Source of the DNA: Novosphingobium panipatense
Lineage (GTDB): Bacteria > Pseudomonadota > Alphaproteobacteria > Sphingomonadales > Sphingomonadaceae
NCBI RefSeq assembly: GCF_002149965.1
Contig: NZ_MSQB01000024.1
Coordinates: 27,450-91,449 of the forward strand
DNA: 64,000 nucleotides
Direction of reading: 5' to 3'
The position numbers and the translations under genes are program-made. The notes under the pieces are model-generated. The model had not been told where the DNA came from. It did no database searches and saw only the letters and a program-made list of their open reading frames with translations. Positions 57,379-64,000 of the stretch are shown one piece after another (position 1 is the first letter of the stretch; each line of letters opens with the position of its first letter).

Positions 57379-58234
57379 GATTGACCAATATCTGCTGCGC
57401 TATTTCCTGGCCGTGGCCGAAACCGGCAATTTCAGCCGCGCGGCGCGCAGTGTGGCCGTTACCCAGCCGACGCTTTCGGCGGGGATCGCCAAGCTGGAAC
57501 GCGAACTGGGCGCGCGGCTGTTCGACAGGGATCGCCAGCGCGTTGCCCTGACCCCGGCAGGAAGCCGCTTCCTCGTCCGCGCGCGCCGCATCGCTGCCGA
57601 ATACGAACATGCCCTTGTCGAACTGGCCCAGCCCGCCGAGCCGCGCCTGCTGCGCGTGGGGGTGCTCAGCACGATCCCGACCGGGCTGATCGGCCGCGCG
57701 CTTGAAGAGCATCAGGCCGAATCACCGGGAGAGGCGCTCGAACTGCTCGACGGCAGCGAGCGCGATCTGGCCGAGCGGCTGGAGCGCGGGCGGATCGACG
57801 TGGCGCTGACGGTCGTGCGCCCCCACCACGCCCGCTACCGGCCCGAGGTCCTCGCGCGCGAGCGCTACATGATGGTCCTGCCGCCGGACCATCCGCTGGC
57901 GGCCGAGCGCGAAGTCCTGGCCGAGCAGCTCGCGCAGGACCGCATGGCGCTGCGCCGCCACTGCGAGGCGCTGCCCGAGATCAACCGCTTCTTCACCCAG
58001 CACGGCGTGCGCCCGCGCTTCGTGCTCAAGACCACCAGCGACGAGCGCGTGTTTGCAGTGATCCGCAGCGGCGCCGGGATCGGCATGATGCCCGAAGGCT
58101 TCGCGGACGGGTCGGTGCGCTTCGTGCCGGTGCGCGATTTCGAACTCTTGCGCGAGGTGGGGCTGCTGCATGGCCACGGTCCGCGGAGCAGCGCGTTCCT
58201 GGACATCCTGCGGCGCCTTTATACCGGTTCCTAA
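57377..58234 (+). CDS. LysR family transcriptional regulator
   Basis: A 285-residue LTTR. The N-terminal helix-turn-helix is AETGNFSRAARSVAVTQPTLSAGIAKLERELGARLF (about residues 15-50). The C-terminal effector domain begins near RLLRVGVLSTIPTGL and contains DVALTVVRPHHARYR. The effector is unknown; the divergent carboxylase operon makes an intermediate of that pathway plausible. A palindromic operator overlaps its start codon. Its last four bases overlap the stop of the IclR gene (58231-58234). Confidence 0.94.
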   Translation: MIDQYLLRYFLAVAETGNFSRAARSVAVTQPTLSAGIAKLERELGARLFDRDRQRVALTPAGSRFLVRARRIAAEYEHALVELAQPAEPRLLRVGVLSTIPTGLIGRALEEHQAESPGEALELLDGSERDLAERLERGRIDVALTVVRPHHARYRPEVLARERYMMVLPPDHPLAAEREVLAEQLAQDRMALRRHCEALPEINRFFTQHGVRPRFVLKTTSDERVFAVIRSGAGIGMMPEGFADGSVRFVPVRDFELLREVGLLHGHGPRSSAFLDILRRLYTGS

Positions 58235-59022
58235 CCGGCCAGTTGCTCGCTGAGCGACCGGGCCGCGCCCGCAAGTGCCTGTTTCAGTCCTTCCAGTTCC
58301 CCGCGCAGCGCCGCGCCTATGCCGATGGCGACGAGGGCATGGCTGGGCGCTCCGGTGGCGTCCGCGCCGTTTTTCCAGACCGGCGCGGCGACCACGGTGA
58401 CGCCGGAGATGTAATGCCCGGCATCCACCGCCACGCCGGTTTCGCGCGCTTCGCACACTTGTGCGCACCAGTCCGCCCAGGAAGGCGCCTCGTCCCAGCG
58501 CAGGGAATCGAAGCGTGGCCTGAGATCGGCGATATCTTGATCGCAGAAAGCGGCGATGCAACGGCCGGTAGCGGAAACCAGCGCCGGGAAGCGGCTGCCG
58601 ATTTGCGTCGAGAGCTGGAAGTTCTGGCTGGATTGCGACATCGCCGTGACGATGATGTGGTCCAGCCCGAAGATCTGGACGCCCAGTGTCGTCAGCCCGA
58701 ATTCGCGGGCGATGCGGTCGAGCGGACCTTGCGCAAGGTCGTTGAACTGGTCCCGCTTCAACCAGGCGCGGGCCAGGGTGAGCACGCCCGCGTCGAGTGC
58801 GTAGCGCTTGGTATCGGGATCGAAAGCCACCAGTTCCTCGGCCACTAACGCCCTCAGGACGTAGAGACAGGTGCTGGGCACGAGGCCCAGTTCGCGGGCG
58901 ATGGCCTGCACGCCCATTGGCGATCCGCGCTTGCCCAGCAGGCGCAGCACGGCCGCAGCCCGGGCGATGGCGGGGGCCTTGCTGGCGCGCACGGCGTCTT
59001 CGAGGGGGTCTGCGCTACTCAT
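58231..59022 (-). CDS. IclR family transcriptional regulator
   Basis: A 263-residue regulator. The winged HTH is at about residues 20-75 (AAAVLRLLGKRG...VPSTCLYVLRALVAEELVAF). The effector-binding GAF-like domain follows, with FGLDHIIVTAMSQSSQNFQLSTQIGSRFPALVSATGRCIAA, the usual block around the substrate pocket. It is divergent from the CoA ligase gene with a 132-base promoter region that holds two TTCAATAT-type half-sites. Control of the CoA ligase/MaoC/esterase/CoA-transferase operon is the simplest reading. It is tail-to-tail with the LysR gene. Confidence 0.93.
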   Translation of the reverse strand: MSSADPLEDAVRASKAPAIARAAAVLRLLGKRGSPMGVQAIARELGLVPSTCLYVLRALVAEELVAFDPDTKRYALDAGVLTLARAWLKRDQFNDLAQGPLDRIAREFGLTTLGVQIFGLDHIIVTAMSQSSQNFQLSTQIGSRFPALVSATGRCIAAFCDQDIADLRPRFDSLRWDEAPSWADWCAQVCEARETGVAVDAGHYISGVTVVAAPVWKNGADATGAPSHALVAIGIGAALRGELEGLKQALAGAARSLSEQLAG

Positions 59023-59024
59023 TG

Positions 59025-59057
59025 TTCAATATATAGAATAACATTCAATATTTACAA
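59025..59057. promoter_or_regulatory. Candidate IclR operator in the divergent promoter
   Basis: TTCAATATATAGAA (59025-59038) is nearly palindromic (TTC-N-ATATAT-N-GAA). A second TTCAATATTTAC begins at 59044, giving a direct repeat of TTCAATAT with 19-base spacing. The site lies immediately upstream of the IclR ATG. The AT-rich block also likely contains the promoter of the CoA ligase operon. Confidence 0.5.
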
Positions 59058-59154
59058 AACAAGTACGCTTCATCACCATTGCTGAACACAAGGACAAATG
59101 GCCGGCGCGTGAGTCGCGAAAAGCGATCCGGCGCGGCGCGAAGCGGGATGAGCG

Positions 59155-60732
59155 ATGGTGAAGTTGACCGACTTTTCGAGCTATGCCGATGCGCAGGCGC
59201 ATGCCTCGTCGGCCGCGCTGTGGGAGATGTTCGACGGCGACCGCGACGTGCTCAACATCGCGCATGAGTGCATCACCCGCCATGCCGACGGCTCGGGCCG
59301 GGCGGCGGTGCGGATCGCGCATGCGGACGGCCGCGACGAAATCCTCAGCTTCGATCTGATCGCCGCCGGGGCGGCGCGGTTCGCCCACTGGCTCGATGCC
59401 GAAGGCGTGCAGCCGGGCGAGCGCATCGCCTTCATGCTGGAACCCTCGCTGCCGTTCTACGTCTGCCTGTTCGGGGCGATGCAGACCGGGGCGATCTCCG
59501 TGCCGCTGTTCACGCTGTTTGGGCCGGACGCGCTGAAGCTGCGGATCGACGACTGCAAGCCGTCAATCCTCGTCACCAATGCCGAGAAGGCGGACCTTGC
59601 ACGCGGGGCGGTGACGGCGGAAAACGGGCTGCGCGTGATCGTCGCGGACGAGGGGCTGCTGGACGAGATCGCGAAGTTCCCGGCGACTTATGCGCCGAAG
59701 ACCAAGGCGGGCGATCTGGCGGTGTTCCAGTACACCAGCGGGACCACGCGCGAATTGCCCGAAGCGGTGAAGCACACGCACAAGGCATTGGTTACGCTGA
59801 TGTTCGCGGCGCTCTACGGCACCGGGATCAGGCCGGGCGACGAGTTCTTCTGCCCGTCCTCGCCCGCATGGGGGCATGGCCTGTGGCACGGCACGCTGGC
59901 GCCGCTGGGCCTTGGCGTCACCACCGGCACGTTCGCCGGGCGCTTCGATCCGGTGCGGCTGATGAAGGCGCTGGATGACTATGGCATCACCAACATGTCG
60001 GCGGCGGCGACGCACTACCGGATGATGAAGAACAGCGGCGCGGCGGGGGACTTCGTGTTCCACTTCCGTAAGCTGTCCTATACCGGGGAGCCGATCGATC
60101 CGGCGACGCTGGAATTCATCGACGGGGCTTTCAAGGTGCCCGTCTGCTCGATGTACGGCACCACCGAGATCGGCGTGGTGCTGGTGAACTACCCCGGCGC
60201 GGCGGATTTCACGGTGAAACCGGGATCGCTGGGCAAGGCGGTGCCGGGGCAGAAGCTGGAAGTGCAACGCCCCGACGGCACGCCCACCGCGCCCGGCGAG
60301 ATCGGCGAACTGATGCTCTGGCGCGGCGGCGCTTGGATGACGACCAAGGACCGCGCGAAGATCGATGACGAAGGCTATTTCTACCACTGCGGCCGCGCCG
60401 ATGACGTGATCATCTCGGCCGGCTGGACGATGTCCGCCGTCGAGATCGAGAACACCATGCTGCGGCATGAAAACGTCCTCGAATGCGGCGTGATCGGCGT
60501 GCCGGACGAACAGCGCGGGCAAGTGGTGAAGGCTTTCGTCGTCGCCAATCGCGCGGGTGACGATGCCTTCGTCAAGGAGCTTCAGGACTTCACCCGCGAA
60601 CGTCTGGCCCAGCACGAATTCCCGCGCGTGGTGGAGTTCGTGGAGGAGCTTCCCAAGAACCCGGCCGGCAAGGTCCACCGCAAGATGCTGCGCGACCGGG
60701 AGGCGGCGAAAGCCGCTGAGGCGGTCGGCTGA
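59155..60732 (+). CDS. AMP-dependent acyl-CoA synthetase/ligase
   Basis: A 525-residue adenylate-forming enzyme that activates a carboxylic acid as an acyl-CoA thioester. Motif A3 reads QYTSGTTRELPEAVKHTH, different from the usual SGTTGxPKG, while A5 is MYGTTEIGVV and A7/A8 is YFYHCGRADDVIISAGWTMSAVEIE. The catalytic Lys is in NPAGKVHRK. The R-E-L-P-E variation recalls a subgroup of medium-chain acid or benzoate-type ligases. GATGAGCG precedes the ATG by only a few bases. It is the first gene of the operon controlled by the divergent IclR gene. Confidence 0.92.
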   Translation: MVKLTDFSSYADAQAHASSAALWEMFDGDRDVLNIAHECITRHADGSGRAAVRIAHADGRDEILSFDLIAAGAARFAHWLDAEGVQPGERIAFMLEPSLPFYVCLFGAMQTGAISVPLFTLFGPDALKLRIDDCKPSILVTNAEKADLARGAVTAENGLRVIVADEGLLDEIAKFPATYAPKTKAGDLAVFQYTSGTTRELPEAVKHTHKALVTLMFAALYGTGIRPGDEFFCPSSPAWGHGLWHGTLAPLGLGVTTGTFAGRFDPVRLMKALDDYGITNMSAAATHYRMMKNSGAAGDFVFHFRKLSYTGEPIDPATLEFIDGAFKVPVCSMYGTTEIGVVLVNYPGAADFTVKPGSLGKAVPGQKLEVQRPDGTPTAPGEIGELMLWRGGAWMTTKDRAKIDDEGYFYHCGRADDVIISAGWTMSAVEIENTMLRHENVLECGVIGVPDEQRGQVVKAFVVANRAGDDAFVKELQDFTRERLAQHEFPRVVEFVEELPKNPAGKVHRKMLRDREAAKAAEAVG

Positions 60733-60764
60733 AACTTATTTCAAGAATCCAGGAGAGTACCGAA

Positions 60765-61907
60765 ATGGCAACCACAGCAGAGCCTACCACCAAGTTCCCG
60801 AAGATCACCGAGGCGGGTCTCGACGATCTGCGCGCCCGCATCGGCGTGAAGATCGAGAACACCGTCGAGCCGTGGAACTACGAAGCCACCCGCGACGCGA
60901 TCCGCCACTATGCCCACGGCATCGGTGACGACAATCCGCTGTGGTGCGACCCGGAATATGCCGCGACGACGAAATACGGCTCGATCGTCGCGCTGCCTTC
61001 GTTCCTGTTCACCACCAGCCGCATCGTCTCCGGCTACTGCGGCGGCCTTTCCGGCGTCCACGCCATGTGGGCGGGCGCCGACTGGACCTGGCACCAGCCG
61101 GTGCTGCGGGGCGACACCATCACCACCGTCGCTTACCTCAAGGATCTGGTCGAGCATCAGACCAAGTTCGCAGGGCGCTCCTTCCAGCAGATCTACCACG
61201 TCGATTTCTACAACCAGCGCGGTGAGCAGGTTGCCGGAGCGGACTCGTGGGTGTTCCGCACCGACCGTGACGAGGCGCGCGAGCGCGGCACCAAGTACAC
61301 CGAAGCGCGCGGCCGCGTGGAGCCCTTCACGCAGGAACAGCTCGACGAATTCTACGACATCTACGACCGCGAAGAGACGCGCGGCGCCACCCCGCGCTAT
61401 TTCGAGGACGTGAACGTCGGCGACAAGCTGCCGCCGATGATGAAGGGTCCGATGACCGTCACCGGCTTCATCTGCTATGCGCAGGGCTGGGGCGGCCTCT
61501 ACATCCGCGCCAACAAGCTGGCCTACAAGATGCAGAAGGCGCACCCGGGTCTGGGCATCCGCAACCGCTTCAACGTGCCGGACTGCCCCGAGCGGGTACA
61601 CTGGGACGAAGCTTTCGCGCTCGAAGTCGGCGCGCCGGGCGCTTACGATTACGGCCCGGAGCGTTGCTCGTGGCTGACCCACCACATGACCGACTGGATC
61701 GGTGACGACGGCTTCCTGCACAAGTCGAACTGCCAGATCCGCCGCCACAACCCGGACGGCGATGCCATCGTCATCACCGGCGAAGTCTCGGGCAAGTACG
61801 AAGAGAACGGCAAGAAGTACGTGATCGTCGACCAGAAGGCGACCACCCATCGCGGCGAACTCTCGGCCTTCGGCACCGCCGTTGCGGAACTGCCCAGCAA
61901 GGCCTGA
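60765..61907 (+). CDS. Double hot-dog MaoC-like acyl-CoA dehydratase
   Basis: A 380-residue protein with two hot-dog repeats: an N-terminal FAS1/MaoC N-like domain (YAHGIGDDNPLWCDPEYA, residues ~48-65) and a C-terminal domain (EDVNVGDKLPPMMKGPMTVT onwards). The D-N-P-L-W resembles the active-site loop of MaoC enzymes in steroid or alicyclic acid catabolism. No signal is seen, so it is cytoplasmic. An AGGAGAG precedes the ATG. It lies 32 bases after the CoA ligase gene and is probably the hydratase of the ligase product. Confidence 0.88.
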   Translation: MATTAEPTTKFPKITEAGLDDLRARIGVKIENTVEPWNYEATRDAIRHYAHGIGDDNPLWCDPEYAATTKYGSIVALPSFLFTTSRIVSGYCGGLSGVHAMWAGADWTWHQPVLRGDTITTVAYLKDLVEHQTKFAGRSFQQIYHVDFYNQRGEQVAGADSWVFRTDRDEARERGTKYTEARGRVEPFTQEQLDEFYDIYDREETRGATPRYFEDVNVGDKLPPMMKGPMTVTGFICYAQGWGGLYIRANKLAYKMQKAHPGLGIRNRFNVPDCPERVHWDEAFALEVGAPGAYDYGPERCSWLTHHMTDWIGDDGFLHKSNCQIRRHNPDGDAIVITGEVSGKYEENGKKYVIVDQKATTHRGELSAFGTAVAELPSKA

Positions 61908-62001
61908 TCCCAACAACGGGGGAGCGATTTCGGCCCGGACCTTTGCGCAAGGTCGGGGCCGTGTCGTATGAATGCTGCGAAAAACAACGGGAGAGCAGGC
62001 A

Positions 62002-63027
62002 GTGGGACAGGATGCAGCGGCGGCGCCGCAATTCGAAGCCAATGGCGATGTGCGGGTTCCAGCCTTCGTCCTGCCTGCCTCCAGCCTGCTGAGCGAGGAA
62101 GCCGCCGCGTTCCAGCGTTCCCGCGCGACGATGCCGGCTTTCGATGCCGCGGGTGAGCACGAGGCTGACATTGCCGTCCGGCGCGAGCGGATCAATGCCT
62201 ATGCCGCTGAGGGCGTCGCCCGCCTGCGTGAGAATTTCGCGGTGGAGATCGTCCCGAAAACCATCGGCGGCGTGGAGGTACTGGACGTCACCCCCGCTGA
62301 CGGCAGCCACGATCCTGAGCACGTGCTGATCAACCTGCACGGCGGGGCCTTCACCGTGGGGTGGGACGGCATTGCGCTGATGGAGGCGATTCCCATCGCC
62401 GCGCTCGGCAAGTTCCGCGTCGTGAGCGTCAATTACCGCATGGCGCCCGAATACCGGCACCCGGCGGGCGTGGAGGACGTCGCGGCGGTCTATGCCGCGC
62501 TGCTGCAGGACTACGCGCCGGGCCGGATCGGCATCTACGGCGGTTCCGCGGGCGGCGCGCTGACGGCGCAAGCGGCGGCATGGCTTCCGGCGCACGGGCT
62601 GCCGCAAGCGGGCGCAGTCGGCATTTTCGGCGCCGGCGGGGTGCCGTTCGGGGCCGGCGAGTCCGCCTATGTCGCGGGCTATATCGACGGCTCGTTCCCG
62701 CCGCCGCCCGCCGACGGCAACACACCCATCGACATCACGCGCGGCTATTTCGATCATTGCGACCCGCACGATCCCAGCGCCTGGCCGGGCTATCATCTGG
62801 ACGTGCTTGCCACTTTCCCGCCCACGCTGATCATCACCGGCACCCGCGCGATGGACCTGAGCCCGGCGATCTTCACGAACTCGCAGCTGCTCAAGGCCGG
62901 TATCCGCTCCACCTTGATCGTGGGCGAGGGCATGGGCCACTGCTACCACTACGGTCTCCACATGGCCGAAGGGCGCGATGCCGTGGCGCTGATCCTCTCC
63001 TTCTTCCGCGAGAACCTGTCCCGATGA
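62002..63027 (+). CDS. Alpha/beta hydrolase (hormone-sensitive-lipase type)
   Basis: A 341-residue esterase-type hydrolase. The oxyanion motif is NLHGGAFTVGW (HGG). The nucleophile motif is YGGSAGGALTA, a G-G-S-A-G variant of the usual G-D-S-A-G, and the catalytic His is probably in GMGHCYHYG. YRMAPEYRHPAGVEDV matches the conserved HSL core. The GTG at 62002 was chosen because GGGAGAG lies six bases upstream; an ATG at 61972 is also in frame. It may release an acid from an ester substrate. The stop overlaps the CoA-transferase start (ATGA). Confidence 0.85.
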   Translation: MGQDAAAAPQFEANGDVRVPAFVLPASSLLSEEAAAFQRSRATMPAFDAAGEHEADIAVRRERINAYAAEGVARLRENFAVEIVPKTIGGVEVLDVTPADGSHDPEHVLINLHGGAFTVGWDGIALMEAIPIAALGKFRVVSVNYRMAPEYRHPAGVEDVAAVYAALLQDYAPGRIGIYGGSAGGALTAQAAAWLPAHGLPQAGAVGIFGAGGVPFGAGESAYVAGYIDGSFPPPPADGNTPIDITRGYFDHCDPHDPSAWPGYHLDVLATFPPTLIITGTRAMDLSPAIFTNSQLLKAGIRSTLIVGEGMGHCYHYGLHMAEGRDAVALILSFFRENLSR

Positions 63028-64000
63028 CCGCTGACACACCTTGGGCCGGTCCGCTTGCCGGGGTGCGGGTGATCGACTTTACCCGCGTACTGGCGGGGCC
63101 CGCTGCCAGTCTGGCGCTGGCCGACATGGGCGCCGAAGTGTTCAAGATCGAACCACCCGGCACCGGGGACGAGACGCGCACGTTCCCGCCCACGCGCGAT
63201 GGCGAGAGCCACTATTACCTCGCCGTCAATCGCGGCAAGAAATCGATCGTCGTCGACCTCAAGAGCGAGGAAGGGCTGGCGCTGGTGCGCGATCTGGCGG
63301 CCAAGTGCGATGTGCTGGTGGAGAACTACCGCCCCGGTGTGATGGACCGGCTGGGCCTTGGCTACGAAGCCATGAAGGCGATCAATCCGCGCCTGATCTA
63401 CTGCTCGATCTCCGGCTATGGCCAGACGGGCCCGCTGAAGGACCGGCCCAGCTTCGACATCGTGCTTCAGGCCATGTCCGGCGCGCTTTCCATGAACGGA
63501 GAGCCGGACGGGCTGCCGACCAAGCTGGGCATTCCACTGGGCGATCTGGTTGGCGGTATCAACGGGCCGATCGGCATCCTCTCCGCCCTTTACGAGCGCG
63601 AGCGGACCGGGGTGGGGCGGCATATCGACGTCAGCCTGATGGACGGGCTGATCGGCATGCTGGGCTACATCGCGCAGCTCGCCTTCTTCAACGGCACCGA
63701 CCCCAGCCGGGTGGGGTCGCAGCACCCCAATCTGGTGCCCTATGGCATCTTCCCGGCGCGTGAGGGCTCCATCGTCGTCGCCTGCCTGACGCCGGGATTC
63801 TGGAGCCGCATCTGCCGCTCGATCAAGCGGCCGGAACTGACCGAAGACCCGCGTTACGACACGCTGGAAAAGCGCCGCGATGCACGGGCCGAGGTCAACG
63901 CCATCGTCAGCGCCCGTGTGGATGGCTCCCGCGTTGCGGTGCGATTTTCTGACGTTCTGACATGCCATATCGAGTGCAGTCGCGTGTCCGGCCTTTATGT
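63024..64000 (+). CDS. CaiB/BaiF family CoA transferase (truncated at the right edge)
   Basis: At least 325 residues of a class III CoA transferase. It begins with PLAGVRVIDFTRVLAGPAAS, then ADMGAEVFKIEPPGTGDETR, VLVENYRPGVMDRLGLGYE, YCSISGYGQTGPLKDRPSFD and HIDVSLMDGL, all standard. It moves CoA between acids, so it may provide a second activation route. After residue ~298 (VSAR) the frame stays open but no longer looks like the family: codons such as CGA, AGT and ACA appear. The true C-terminal 80-100 residues are missing or beyond the window. The ATG overlaps the hydrolase stop. Confidence 0.85.
   Translation, partial: MTADTPWAGPLAGVRVIDFTRVLAGPAASLALADMGAEVFKIEPPGTGDETRTFPPTRDGESHYYLAVNRGKKSIVVDLKSEEGLALVRDLAAKCDVLVENYRPGVMDRLGLGYEAMKAINPRLIYCSISGYGQTGPLKDRPSFDIVLQAMSGALSMNGEPDGLPTKLGIPLGDLVGGINGPIGILSALYERERTGVGRHIDVSLMDGLIGMLGYIAQLAFFNGTDPSRVGSQHPNLVPYGIFPAREGSIVVACLTPGFWSRICRSIKRPELTEDPRYDTLEKRRDARAEVNAIVSARVDGSRVAVRFSDVLTCHIECSRVSGLY
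63918..64000. other. Possible insertion-element junction inside the CoA-transferase gene
   Basis: From about 63918 the sequence loses CaiB/BaiF similarity and shows the tandem pair TTCTGACG-TTCTGACA (63946-63961) with lower GC. This is how the end of an insertion sequence or another foreign segment may look. The window ends before an element can be recognised, so no family is named. Confidence 0.3.

Overview
The window is chromosomal DNA of a GC-rich alphaproteobacterium. It is most likely a member of the Sphingomonadales close to Novosphingobium or Sphingobium. This rests on the protein sequences (Dxs, the Rpe/heparinase-like/PurH group, the petABC bc1 operon), on REP-like intergenic palindromes, and on a large aerobic catabolic inventory (P450, CoA ligase, MaoC, CaiB/BaiF, IclR). 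No rRNA, CRISPR array or plasmid replication gene was seen.

Layout. Positions 1-8.6 kb hold housekeeping genes, mostly on the minus strand: dxs, a Zur-like Fur-family repressor, two tiny membrane proteins, and the rpe / heparinase-like / purH group, followed by a secreted DUF2141 protein. Positions 8.7-15.8 kb hold an envelope-lipid and polysaccharide island: a MobA-like nucleotidyltransferase, a protein resembling Tam41 CDP-diacylglycerol synthases, a diacylglycerol/ceramide-type lipid kinase, a CDP-alcohol phosphatidyltransferase with a degenerate nucleotidyltransferase-like N-terminus, a HIT protein, a sugar/choline-phosphate type nucleotidyltransferase and a Wzx-like flippase. Together they could phosphorylate a lipid, activate it with CTP and attach a polar head group. 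Sphingomonads are rich in sphingolipids, so an anionic or otherwise modified sphingolipid is an attractive hypothesis. This is the best candidate in the window for a poorly described system.

Positions 15.9-27.5 kb hold amino-acid and peptide metabolism: an M20 amidohydrolase, a fused 5-oxoprolinase, a GNAT protein, threonine aldolase, a DMT exporter, an NAD-dependent epimerase, PepN and a PgeF/YfiH protein. Positions 27.7-31.1 kb carry petABC (cytochrome bc1) and apt. At 31.2 kb a tRNA-Gly(TCC) gene is followed by a lower-GC tyrosine integrase and a phage-like small gene, the remains of an integrated element. Positions 33.2-40.5 kb carry a 1-Cys peroxiredoxin, an ArsR regulator and the complete cytochrome bd system (cydDC divergent from cydABX, with an FNR-type box between them).

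Positions 40.7-64 kb are a catabolic region. It includes gabD, an ALDH-SDR-P450-oxidoreductase-DUF2889 operon, a fused indolepyruvate ferredoxin oxidoreductase, a luciferase-like flavoenzyme, and a minus-strand operon of acyl-CoA carboxylase subunits with GNAT and MaoC. It also includes LysR and IclR regulators, an acyl-CoA ligase, a double hot-dog MaoC protein, an HSL-type esterase and a CaiB/BaiF CoA transferase. Oxidation of an alcohol or aldehyde to an acid, CoA activation, hydration and carboxylation suggest breakdown of a branched or terpenoid/alicyclic acid, but the substrate cannot be read from the sequence. The CoA-transferase frame loses family character near 63.92 kb, possibly at an insertion-element junction.

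Dispersed palindromic repeats punctuate the intergenic spaces. The most striking is a composite three-hairpin element present twice, at 12.83 and 40.54 kb.
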